Below are positions 11,781 through 22,254 of a stretch of DNA of 64,000 bases, in pieces; the stretch's first letter is position 1; each line of letters starts with the position of its first letter. Where the stretch lies: contig JALQBC010000007.1 of assembly GCA_023375675.1 (NCBI GenBank), positions 248,001 to 312,000 of the forward strand. The letters run 5' to 3'. The notes under the pieces are model-generated. The model did not search any database. It was given only the letters and a program-made list of their open reading frames with translations, and had not been told where the DNA came from. Source of the stretch: Cytospora piceicola (taxonomy: Eukaryota > Ascomycota > Sordariomycetes > Diaporthales > Cytosporaceae). Both the position numbers and the translations under genes were made by a program.

Positions 11781-13310
11781 TCATAAGCCAATTCCGTTGA
11801 CGACGTCTAGAGCGCCCTCGAGGCAATCCTCCAGCTCGCCAACCCGAGACTTGAGGTGCTTGTTCTCGTCCCGCAGCAGGCTGACAGTTTCCCAAGCCAT
11901 ACTGGAGCCCTGTCCCTTGCAGTTGCGGCATTCGCTGCCATCGCCGGAGATCCCCTTCATCAGCTTCTGGAACGTGCTCATCTGCTGCGTGCTCTTGCGG
12001 TTGGAAACAACAGAGGCCCGGTTGGGTGCAGGCCCACGCGATGACGAGGGCGTCGGCAGCGGCATGTCCATGACGCTGCCGGTCTCAACACCGCGGGTCG
12101 TGGTGTATGTGGAAGCCGACGGGCTCCGTGGCCGCGAGAAGACGCTCTCGCCCTCGAGGCTGATACTGTCATCGTCAGTCTCGAAGCTGGTGTCCGTGCC
12201 ATTACTCTTGCGCCACTTCCGCTTCTGCATCTCCTCCGCGTCGTCCACGCCTAGGTCCTCCGATATCGTGCTGCCCGCCTCGGACTGGACGGGGACACGC
12301 TTCATGAGGGAATTTCTGTCGTCGACCCGGGCTCGGCGTTCCGCAGCGAGCTCTTCCATCAGCGACTTCATACGTTCCTCCTGCTGTGCAGCCTTGTGTG
12401 CCATGTCTTCCAATTGGTACTTCAGGTGCGTGGCACGGGTCTCTGCCTCCTCGAGCTCGTCCCTGTCGGCCTCCCTTTCCTTCTCGAGGTGGGATAGTGT
12501 TTGTGCTTTTTGGCGGTATGCATTCTGCATCTTGTTCAGCAGGCCCGTGGCTTGCTGTTGTAGGTTTTTGTATGCCGCCGGTGAGAAGCCGTCCTTGCCG
12601 ATTGGTGAGCCAGCTGGGAACAATGCGTCTTCAACCTTCATGTTGAGCAGCTCATCGTGCTCCTCGGGAGTCACCGCCGTGGGTGCGTTTCTCGTGAACA
12701 TCGAGAGCAACGACAGTTTGGCCGGTGCTGGTGCTGGTGCGGCATTCTTGGGTGTTGTTTCTGTCGGACCGGCGGTCTGGCTCCTGACAAGCCTCTTCGG
12801 AGTCGTCTCTGGCGATGGGTAGTCTTCTGACGCGGGTTCTTGGTGTTGGGGTATCGGATATCCCTGAGGGGCAGACTGCCTGAAGGCCTTCCTTCCCTCG
12901 CCGGTGAGCCCCATCTCGTCTGCTTCAGGTAGTATATGCTGTTGTGGCCTCTCTGGCGACGACTGCAGTTTCGACCGGATGCTGGCAGGAAGGAAGTTGG
13001 TGAGCGATTGCCCTCGACTGTGTCCCGTGCGATGAACTAGAGCAGGTGCAAGAGGAGCCGGTTCCACCTGTTGATTCTCCGTGTAACCGTAACCACTGTG
13101 ATATTCGTCTAAGGGGTGACTGACGTTGTCGTAGACAGGGGAGGCTCGTGAGGGTGTCAAGGAAGAACTCGGGGTGCTTGGGCGGTGACCAATATCCGAC
13201 TGCGCAGCAGGGAATCCTTTGGCTTGTACTGGTGAGCGCGGTGAGAGAGATTCCCCATTTGAGAGAGAGGAATCGAGGTCGGGCGACATGGTAGGCGCGC
13301 TGCGTAGCAT
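11781..13310 (-). CDS. Coiled-coil protein of unknown function
   Basis: A single exon of 509 residues. I do not recognise the family. Residues 1-200 are Ser/Pro/Gln-rich and disordered-looking; residues about 245-345 form a charged heptad-rich coiled coil (YRQKAQTLSHLEKEREADRD onward); 355-440 is Ser-rich and acidic. A CRNCKGQG motif near 465 is followed by a second short helix (LLRDENKHLKSRVGELEDCL) up to the C terminus. The two Cys could form part of a metal site, but only one pair is present. The overall design suggests a cytoplasmic scaffold or trafficking protein; this is inference. A second in-frame ATG at 13289 is an alternative start. A 407-codon frame on the opposite strand is a shadow of this gene. 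Confidence 0.8.
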   Translation of the reverse strand: MLRSAPTMSPDLDSSLSNGESLSPRSPVQAKGFPAAQSDIGHRPSTPSSSLTPSRASPVYDNVSHPLDEYHSGYGYTENQQVEPAPLAPALVHRTGHSRGQSLTNFLPASIRSKLQSSPERPQQHILPEADEMGLTGEGRKAFRQSAPQGYPIPQHQEPASEDYPSPETTPKRLVRSQTAGPTETTPKNAAPAPAPAKLSLLSMFTRNAPTAVTPEEHDELLNMKVEDALFPAGSPIGKDGFSPAAYKNLQQQATGLLNKMQNAYRQKAQTLSHLEKEREADRDELEEAETRATHLKYQLEDMAHKAAQQEERMKSLMEELAAERRARVDDRNSLMKRVPVQSEAGSTISEDLGVDDAEEMQKRKWRKSNGTDTSFETDDDSISLEGESVFSRPRSPSASTYTTTRGVETGSVMDMPLPTPSSSRGPAPNRASVVSNRKSTQQMSTFQKLMKGISGDGSECRNCKGQGSSMAWETVSLLRDENKHLKSRVGELEDCLEGALDVVNGIGL

Positions 13311-14983
13311 TCTCGGCTGAGGTCTCGTGGAGACTGAAGGTGGGCCTTGGGAAAGGAGAAGCCCCGTACAGGTTATCTCTAGGCCCCTGTTCCCGCGGGG
13401 GTCTGGTCAGGGAGAGGTTGTATTGTGTAATAATGGGAAGAGCTGGCTGGCCGGGCACAAGAGGTACCGAGGGAGATTGAATCCTATTGAGCAGCGAAGA
13501 CCTCTCTTTGATCAAAACAGGAGGTTCGTATCAAGAGTGAGAGGGGCGCGTGACTAAAACCCCGGCGAGAGAGCAACTTGACCTGACTGCTTGCTTTGGC
13601 GGTTGGGGTTGGAGGGAATATCTCTGGGATCTCTTGGAATCTCTAGAGTCTTTCTGGGATCTCCAGACTCTGAGAGTCGGGCAGTACTGGCAGAACTGGC
13701 AATTCAGGGCCGCACAAGTCGAGCAGTTGCATGAAGCACCAGAGCACCTGCAGATCTCATGCAAAGCGACCCCTGTCTTACTTGACTCTCCCTCACTTTC
13801 TCCAGCAGAGGCAGCTCCACGAGGCGGCGGCGCCGATATATAGTACCAGTATAGGTAGGCAGTGCCGTCGCCTGAGCAAAACAATTTCTGCCCAGTCTAT
13901 TTCTCTGCTTGGATGACTTTCCGATGACGAGACCAACGGTCGAAGCGTTGCCTAGACAGTCGATCGAATTTGACTTGTTTGTTTGCTTGTATGTCAGTTA
14001 ATCCGTTCGTGAAGAAGCGGTCGGGACAGCGCGGTCGGGTGGGGCTCGCTTGTCAGAGATGTCAGGTAGTGTCAGGGGGGTGGTGTCCTTTTCAACGAGG
14101 AACAACGAAGAGTCGATGCAGAATGGCGACCAGGGAGCAACCGAATAGAGCGTAGAGGAGAAGGAAAAAAAGAAAGAAGAAAACAAAACACATTCCATCC
14201 TCTCAAGATTTCCGGATCGATGGACCTGAGGCATTCGAGGCTATGTTCCAAGTTGATGCAACGCAATCGTCACTTACCTAGGAACTGGCCGGTGTTGCGG
14301 TGGCTGGTAGCTGGTGGCTGGGATCCAGCTGGTTGGAATTCTTAAGGGTCCTGCGCTGGCTGGCTGGTAGCCAGGCTACCAGGCTACCTGGTGGGCTACA
14401 TGTACATTTGGTAGGTTGGTAGGTTGGTAGGTAGGTAGGTTGGTAGGCCCGGCGACAGACGGCAAACAGCAGGACCGTTGTCATCCGTCGTGCAGCATGT
14501 GGACTGGACGGTTGCATTCCTGGGACTACCTAGGTACTACGGATCCGTGGTTAGATCTGTCTGTACGGATCCGTACCTTACATACGGCTACCTAGTAGTA
14601 CTTCCGACTATGGTGCGCATTATCTGCCTCGATCTCTGTGCCACGAGCTTCCAGGTTGTCATCAGGCCCACATGAGACTTTGAGACACCCACTTGCCCCT
14701 CCCTCGACAATGTCTAAGCATGCTTGCTTGATTATCGTGACCCTCGTTTGGCGCAAACGGGTCGCTTTGATTGCCAAAGTTCAGTCTATCAATCAAAGAA
14801 GAAAACATCTCGGCCTATCGCAATTAGACCCTAACAGCCTTGTTTGGAGAACGATAGTAATGGTCATTCATGCTATTAGATCTTAAGCGCCACGGCAAAG
14901 CCAGTCCTAAACCTGACTCAACCGCACTGTTCCATGAGATACCTAGGTACTCCAGACCTCTGAGGCTGTCTCTCTCTCTAGAT
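13311..14983. other. Intergenic; promoter of the coiled-coil gene, repeats
   Basis: The part next to 13,310 is the leader and promoter of the coiled-coil gene. Purine-rich sequence at 14155-14190, a GGTAGGTT array at 14409-14447 and two exact TACCTAGGTA palindromes (14527-14536 and 14940-14949) fill the rest. No protein-like frame was found. Confidence 0.55.
14409..14447. repeat. GGTAGGTT minisatellite
   Basis: About five tandem units of GGTAGGTT with one GGTA variant, preceded at 14300-14400 by imperfect GGCTGGTAG units. Confidence 0.85.
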
Positions 14984-15920
14984 CTAGTAGAATGACTCGA
15001 CCATAGTCTCCTTCATGTTTGTGTTGATGTTGCCCGGTGCCTGGCCCTCGCCCAGCCTGAAGACACTCTCGATCACACTGAGCTCCGTCGCCGTGGTATC
15101 CAGACCCGTGACGGCCATCCAGTCGTTAACCACCATGCCGCCACCCACCACGGAGCTGCCCCTGTTGACTGATCCGGCCACAAGCGGTACCTGCAGCAAG
15201 CTGGACAGCTCGTCCTGGTCGCTTATCGAGGTCTTGGGGTGCACGAGGCCACCCTGATTTGATAGTGCCATGTAGGATCCCACGAGAACGTTATCGGCCA
15301 CCGTTTGCCTGAAAACCTCCACGCCCAGCACGTCTGCGATGATCTCCTCCGTCTCGCGCTCCAGGTCCGGATGTATCAGGGCGATGTGGTCGTTTGCGAC
15401 AATGACGTTGCCAAGTGCTGAAAGACGCTCCTCTATCCGTTGGATCTTGACCCCGTCCGGCAAAGAATTTCTGAGATGCTGGAGTTCCTGATCGGTCGTG
15501 CTGGTGGGAACGAGAAGTCCTTTGCGGTTTCTGCAAAACGTCCATGTGTTAGCCGACAGACCTCGCCGATGGTTTTGGCACCCTATAGCTCCTGCGACAC
15601 CGAAGATGACGAGGGCTACGGAGGAGAGAAGACTGCAAGAACGTACCCTGTTGTTAACCGGCCGACGATGCGGGTTCCGGCGATTGTGGTTCTGACAATG
15701 GGTATAACATCTTGCAGCTCAGCCTCGAAGACGCTGTAGAAGTTCTCACTGGCACCAATGGCGACAAGCGCGAAGGAGTTGGTGAGAGTCGAGAAGACTC
15801 CGACCCTATCAGACACTTCCAGTCAGCATATGAACTATTTTCACTGTCCGTCGCAGGGTGCAGCTTTGGCGGGGTACTGGCTTACTCGTTTGAGTTCTCG
15901 AATTGTGCTCGCACAGCCAT
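14984..15920 (-). CDS. tif6: Translation initiation factor 6 (eIF6/Tif6)
   Basis: Three exons, 15920-15886, 15805-15647 and 15530-14984, encode 246 residues, the normal family length. Splicing restores [13 protein letters not shown] and [13 protein letters not shown]; donors are GTAAGC and GTACGT. The whole chain follows the eIF6 pattern of five pseudo-repeats, with [31 protein letters not shown] and [20 protein letters not shown] blocks. Tif6 binds the 60S ribosomal subunit in nucleolus and cytoplasm, is needed for its maturation, and blocks early joining to 40S until released. Phosphorylation sites were not assessed. An exact TACCTAGGTA palindrome lies 35 bp beyond the stop. Confidence 0.97.
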
Positions 15921-16741
15921 GATTGCAGTTGTTTCTGGGAGTAGTCGACTATTAAGGGGTTCTGGTTTGTTCGGAAGGTAATGTCGCGAGGTAAAAGTCG
16001 CGATTGGTCTGGGATTTGCTAGGAGGGTTTGTTCGTCAAATGTTGTTGATACAGTAGGAATGAAATTTTAGGACTGGCAAGCGGGAAGGCTCTGACTTTA
16101 TTTGCAAATCGCGGGGCAGCCGTGGCGCCGATTCAACACTGGCAGAAAGAGTGGCCAACTGCCGCAACAGAATGACTACAAGAATAGAATTTGCTGGTCG
16201 GTCCTTAGAAATCTGGGCACTATGTAACTGAATGGCTGATTTGATTATGTCTTTGAGTATGACTTCCGGTGACTCTGTAACTCTGCACCGCCGCAACCAT
16301 GATATGATATCCCTAAAACGGTAAGGCCCCGCATGTAGTCATTCGGCATCATACTTAGTAGGTATCGTGGGGCAGGCCGCCAGGCTCCAAGTACCACCAG
16401 TGCTGACCAGTGTCCAGGTACCTAGGCTTCACCATGCTTACCTGTCTACCTAGGCCCTAGGTAAGTAATAATTGTACGACCGAGACAAGTGGTGAGTGCA
16501 AATGGCTTCATTCTAATGTGTCTAACGTCAAGTGCCCCTCCCTCCCTTTTCCCAAGATCCTTTCGAGGTATCAAAACAGCTGAACATTACTATTGTACAC
16601 TTACGCACGCCATGACATAAACTTCCCAAAATAAAGCAAAGACGACTTCTTTCCAAATAACGGCAGCATAATCAATGCATTTGCTCGCATTTTTTTCCCC
16701 ACCCAATCCATGACCGCAAAGAAAAGACCACCTGTGACTTT
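15921..16741. other. Promoter of tif6 and 3' flank of the Aos1-like gene
   Basis: Two minus-strand genes are separated by 821 bp. An interrupted palindrome made of two TACCTAGG arms around a single C lies at 16447-16463. No gene was seen. Confidence 0.5.
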
Positions 16742-18425
16742 TTACTGTCCACTCTGTCGTGGCTCGCCTGCACCCGCGTTCGTGGCAGGGAAATTTGCGT
16801 GCGCCTCACCCGCACCTGCACCAGGGCCACCAAAGTTATGTTGTGCACCGAAATTCATGTCCATAGGCGGCATACCCATGTTCATCAATGAAGGGTCACC
16901 CATCAGTCCGTTCATGTCTCCATTACCCATACCCGGAATTCCAGGAATCCCTCCCATAGAAAGGAGTTGGGCACCTAGAGGTCCCTGTGGGTGAAGAGGG
17001 TATAGGCTGGCTTCCATGGTGTTGCCATCGAAGATCACCATGTTCTGGATTGGCTGTTGGGTCTGGCCAAGAACATTGATGGCGTCTTGTGCCAGTTGTC
17101 CGCCGAGGATTGCCGTCACTGGTGCTATCTCGCAGCCGATGTTCTGTAAGAAACTTCGCAACAACTCAGCCGTGAGAGTCTCTGTGGGCAGGCTTAGATC
17201 CTTATGCTTCTGCGTCGCCATCTTTGTGAAGTTCGCGAGATCGCTCTGGTTGGGTCCGGGATTGCGACCGCTGTGCGCCTGTTGGAATTCCCAAAGTGCC
17301 CGTAGGCACGACAGCGCGGGGCTGACCGCTTTGAGACGCCGCTTGCTCTTCGTATAGTCCTCGGGTAGGAAAGCTCCATCGCTCGCTAGCAGCCAAGTGC
17401 TGTAAAGCTCCTTCTTCGACACCATCTCGATGGTCTTCCCATTCTCCTTCTTCGTCTGGACATCGAAAATCATTCGTGTCCTGGTCTCGGTTTTTGGCTC
17501 TGTTGGCACGTTCGGCTTCTCACGCTCGATGACAAAAGTGTGCTCGATAAGATCTGCGAAGATGAAACCGTAAAGACCATGAGTGCCTGCTGCGTAGAAA
17601 GGGCGCATATTAAGACGCGTAGCGGTGTTGATGATGTTGAGGGCAGCTGGGTCAAGGTCCGTGGCAATGACCATATCGAAGAGGGCGAAATAGCTTGCGC
17701 CTTTGAAGCGTACATCGTCAGTGTCGGCGATGACGTTGACGCGCGGGTTCAGCTTCTGAACTTGAGGTACGGCTGCCTGCGCGCGGTTCATTCCCAGGTG
17801 ACCTTCCTCTTTGGAAAGGAAGAACTGCGCTCCTAGATCAGCATCGGTGACATTCTCATGGTCGATGATGGTCAATGACCCTATGCCAGCCAACACCAAG
17901 TTTTTGGCGATCTCATTTGCCAACGCCTTCATCGTGATGAGCAGCACATTTGCGTTGCGTATCTTCTGCTGTGCCTGCATCCCCCAAAGACGAATCTGTC
18001 GGTCATAGAGCGCGATCTCATCTGCTATGTGTGAGCTTACGGGTCTGTACAGTTCCCACAATTAGGCCCGGGAAGACCTTACCATTGCTGATGCCATTCT
18101 GGGGCATTTGCGGCATGTTGAGCAGACCATGAGCGTCCATAGTGCCGTCCATGCCACCCATCATCATGGGCATCATCATGGGCATGTTCATCAGCGCATC
18201 TGCGCCCAACATGCTCCCATCCTGAGGCATCATGAAAGAATTCAGGTCTGGCGGTAGCTCCGTCGGCATGTGTAGGTTCGAAAGGTGGCCGTGATGAATT
18301 GCGTTTGCGTCATGCGCTGGTGCGGGCGCTTCCTGGTTTGTGTTTGCGGGGTGGTTTGACTGAGGGTTTGTTTGCGAAGAGGCCTTGTCCTCCTGGCCTT
18401 GGGCCGTTGCTGCTGGAGAGCCCAT
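16742..18425 (-). CDS. aos1: SUMO-activating enzyme subunit Aos1-like (ThiF/E1 family)
   Basis: Two exons, 18425-18083 and 18024-16742, give 541 residues; the GTAAGG-TAG intron of 58 bp restores NADEIALYDRQIRLWG in phase. The adenylation fold runs about 115-475, with the DRQIRLWG arginine block, a Gly-rich AGIGS nucleotide loop near 160-164, and DLGAQFF following. No catalytic Cys domain is expected in this half; it works with Uba2 to activate SUMO in the nucleus. The protein is much longer than yeast Aos1 or human SAE1 (about 350) because of a 114-residue N-terminal and a 65-residue C-terminal extension, both rich in Met, Gly, Pro and Asn. An in-frame GTG at 18443 is not taken as start. A plain ThiF-family relative cannot be fully excluded. 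Confidence 0.9.
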
Positions 18426-19283
18426 TCTGAGATGAGATGACACTCAAGGATGACGCAAGAGTAAGAGGAATTCAGAGAGTAGGGTGATCGGGCAAGTGAA
18501 AACACCACAAGCACCAAGGTCTGCGGGTTCGAATGTGGTAGAGGAGGAGAAGAAGTCAAAGCTGAGTAAACCTTTCCTTGAGCAGGTATTGCGTCTTGGG
18601 AATCAGCAGCAGAAAGCCTGGACGTCGAGTTCGAAGTACAATCAAAGTATCGAGGTTCCTCTAGGTGACAGGCTGGTGGCCTTGAAAGCTTCGGCTTCCT
18701 GCCCAGAGAGGCTTTGAAATAAACGACTCGACTGCTTAGACACCTTCTGATATGGTAAGAATGGTAGAGTGTGAGTTCCAAGATTATGTTTCCAATGCTT
18801 TGGGGTATTGTTTCACCGGCCGATGTCATTCATGTCACTGCTGTCAATCTTCAGCCAGCATTGAAGGGATGTCCGTGACTGACCCACTTTGCGGTTAAGT
18901 TAACCTGGACACCCCGTGTGTTATTTTCAAGAGGTTGTAGACCTGCACTTACCGAGTACCACTAGTAGACTACCTAGGTACTTAGGCACGCCAGGGTACT
19001 TAGACCATCCAGGTCCCTGACGATTTGTGGGCGGTATTGACGTCGCACGGTAATCCCCATCTCCATCCCACCTGCACTTTAAACCACTAGATATCAACAC
19101 CATTGACGTGCAACCTCGTCACTCTCCGGCCTCTGTCCTATTCTAATTTGATCATTCACAGCTTGCATTCTTCTTTCCGTGACGACCCCAGCTCCGTGGA
19201 ATTACTCTATTCTGCTTCGAAAACTGCTTCGAGATCGAGGACGCCTTTGTTACCCCCCCCCCACCCCCACCTTTGTCCCTGAA
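18426..19283. promoter_or_regulatory. Divergent promoter region, Aos1-like gene and 565-residue gene
   Basis: The 858 bp separate outward-facing genes. An exact TACCTAGGTA lies at 18971-18980 and a C-run at 19253-19268. The 19100-19280 part is pyrimidine-rich and probably the leader of the plus-strand gene. Confidence 0.5.
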
Positions 19284-21097
19284 ATGCCCGTGAGTGATGG
19301 TACAACCCAAAGCGTCCCAAGGTCTTCCTCTTACTAACACACCTCGCCAATCTTAGTCTCGAGGACAACGCCGTCTATTGGACTTTTCTCGAGCTGAAGT
19401 ACGAGAAGAAGAACTCGAACAATCCGTTGATCGGCTCGTGGGGGAGCGAAATCGCATTCCCAGGGCTAGTCTTCTTCAGCGGGTGGAACTTCAAAGAGAC
19501 CTGGGAGAAGACCTACCCACAGGTCGAGATCGGGGTCCTACAGAGACCAGCTATAGGGAGACAAGACCAAGAGCCCCTCGAGGCTTCATGAGTAGCCAAA
19601 ACGATAGTGGCTCCCCTTTAAACATGTCTTCAAATCAGCGGGACCTCCAACGCAGGTTTTCGCGAGAGCCTGCACCTCGACACTCAGAAGCGCTACCTGG
19701 CTTCGCGTTCATTCCGCCTATACGCTCTCTGGGTACACGAAGAAGCCCTACAGTGTCTCCCGGTGCTTCCAGTGGGCGTCCTAATCGCCCTGGTCGGTCT
19801 GGTCGCCCCCGACCTCCAGAGAGATACCGGACTTCTGATCATAGACCACCGAACCCCACGAGTTTCGAGGACCTGGAAGAGGACCTGGATGACGCAAACT
19901 CACAGTTGCGGGCACTACTGGATTACACGAATGCTACTATCATGTCCCCTATCAATACATCATCAAACTCGCATACCACACAGTACGACCATGCGGAAGA
20001 CAGCCGTCGGGTGAAGCGGCGAAAGCTGGATTCTGAGAGGAACGGATCCGGTTCCAAGGGCTTTCGTTACGGCAGATTTGGGCAGATCGAGCCTGGCCAG
20101 CTGAAAATGGAGATCAAGAGCTGTGATGGCGGCATCTACGCGGACGAGAGAAGCAACCCACCGGAAAACATATTGAAGGATGACGACTCTGTCTATTGCA
20201 CCAAAGGCAATCGATGCAACATAATCCTCAGACACCAAGGTGCTACCAACTTTACACTCCAAGAAATAGTTATCAGGGCACCAGCCCATGGGTTTTCTTC
20301 ACCGTAAGTCGATGCCAAACACAGTGATATTGCTCAAGACTGATTTTAGCAGGGTACGCGAGGGTATGGTGTTCGTTTCAATGGCGTCAGATGAAGTCCT
20401 GACCAGGACCGCTCAGTACCAGATCCAGTACATGCCATCGCCTGAGAACCGAAATGTGGCTGCAGAACAGGACAACCGAATCCCAATTATGTCGGTAAGG
20501 CATAATGAGGACGGAACAACGTCTTCAGTAGCACGGGTGCGTGAGAGGCGGATCTACCTCAACAGTCGCCAAGAGGAAGCAGCAGATCACAAAACAGCAG
20601 TGTTTCCGGTCGACCCCCTTCCGTTCCCTGTGACGGTAGCTACGGACCACAGCGACGCGGAAGGGCCGCTGCACCACAGGCGTCGACGGGAAGCGCCCAA
20701 TAGGATCGGGCAACTTCCTTTCGAAAGCGATGATAGTGAAGATGGAGAGAACGCATTTGGATCATGGAACGATGAAATACAGTTTGAGGATGACGATGAT
20801 AGTCCGCCGCCTACATACCGACACACGCAAGACATGACGCTTGCCGAAGCCGCTGAGGCGTCACAGTTGGCTACCCAAGAAGCCGTGCGAGCCGTCGGAG
20901 GCGAACTGTTGGCACCGTATGCGAAGTTCTTCATCGAGAAGGGCAAGAATAGGTGCACCATCAAGTTCGACCCTCCAGTGTCAGGGAGATATATTCTGTT
21001 GAAGATGTACCACCCTTCAGACAACATTGACATCCAAGGAGTGTTTGCGAAGGGCTTTGCGGGTCCGCGTTACTTCCCATCAGTGGACCTGCGATGA
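19284..21097 (+). CDS. Conserved-looking protein of unknown function, 565 residues
   Basis: Three exons: 19284-19289 (only ATGCCC), 19357-20303 and 20353-21097. The first intron has a GTGAGT donor and a clear CTAAC branch site, so the protein starts MPSRGQRRLLDF. The second intron ends in TAGCAG, a tandem acceptor that can add one Arg. Residues about 10-45 form an acidic helix; 60-170 is Arg/Pro/Ser-rich with RPGRSGRPRPPERY. A KRRK stretch near 217 may be a nuclear signal. About 270-350 and 505-560 look folded: NIILRHQGATNFTLQEIVI, then GMVFVSM, and near the end GRYILLKMYHPSDNIDIQGV. They resemble the two halves of a beta-sandwich split by a disordered acidic insert, but this is inference. 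No family is recognised. Confidence 0.82.
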
Positions 21098-22254
21098 GCC
21101 AATTCTCCAACGAACTGCGAACATATCTTGCCGCTTGGGGCACAGTATCTTGACGGACGAAACAATGTCTATATGTTCAAAGGTCTGACGTGTAACGGTT
21201 GTTTGGCGTTTTGGAGACCTGAGCCGTTCTGGCCCAGCTGAACAGGACTGCTGGCTGCCTGGTGGTCTATGCAGCCTGCATGAGGGCTACTCCAGATTCC
21301 ACAGTAGCACAACCGTGGCATTTGTTCCATGACAGGAATGATTGCCTCGACTTATACAACTTCAGGAGTCAATATTGGCACCTCCTCCCCATGGAGCATA
21401 CCCCCGGCTCTCTACTATGATGCCAGTGCCTTGATGAGTGACATCGTGTCAAGTCGACCACAACCCAGCAATTTCTTTGTTGGGAACTACTTTGGTTACC
21501 TTGACAACTTGGCTGCGGCACCTGTTTATCGCTGGCCGGAGGGTCTCCATGATGGCCCGCTTATTGTCAGGAACAAGCGTCCTAGATCCCGCGACCCTGG
21601 GATCCGCTTTCGGCTGCAACGAAAGAAGCTTGCGAAAGAGTCGTGTATGTAGTATTACAAAGCATGAATTGATTGACTTGTTTGCCGGCACTATCAACAG
21701 TGTCGATTACTTTCAGCGAAGGCTTTATTCAAATTCATACGCGCACAACCTGTTTGGGCTGAGCTCTCAAAGACAATTGCTCCATTTGAACCTGGCGGAC
21801 TGCATGTGCTCCCAGAAGAATGCAGATGTTAGCTACCCAGGTACCTAGGTACTTCTTGGGTGGTATTCTCAATGCCTGTGCCGGTGGCTGAGTGATGATA
21901 TAAAAAATAAAAATAAAAAGGACGTCATCGGCCCCCGGACCTAAAAACAGTTGTCGCCCAGGCTGCCAGGTAGCTCAACACGTACATATCGACTCCATAC
22001 CTAAGTACTGTGGTCCTAGACATCTGGACCAACCCATAATAGCCGGTGCACAGTTACCTCCGAGAAGAAACCCACACGTCCGGGAAATTCCCCGTCCTCT
22101 TTCGTCGTTGTTTTTTTTACACCTACCAACCTTAAGATCCGACTCCTTCTGTAAAAACCTCGACAGTAAAGTGTAGCGTTCCCCCAATTAGCATGTCCGC
22201 AGCAGTCCGCAGGTGATATCCGCGCAACGACGAGACGAGAAACCCCCTACGGTC
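21098..22254. promoter_or_regulatory. Promoter and leader of the ABCC transporter gene
   Basis: 1.16 kb between two plus-strand genes. It holds the 3' flank of the 565-residue gene, an exact TACCTAGGTA at 21842-21851, an A-rich tract at 21900-21920, and the leader next to 22254. The frames here do not look coding. Confidence 0.5.

Noticed and set aside
11599..12822. 407-codon open frame on the plus strand
   Set aside because: It lies fully antisense to the coiled-coil gene, is Ser-rich from complementary codons, and has no motif.
18083..18443. Start of the Aos1-like gene at 18443
   Set aside because: The codon there is GTG; the first ATG in frame is at 18425.
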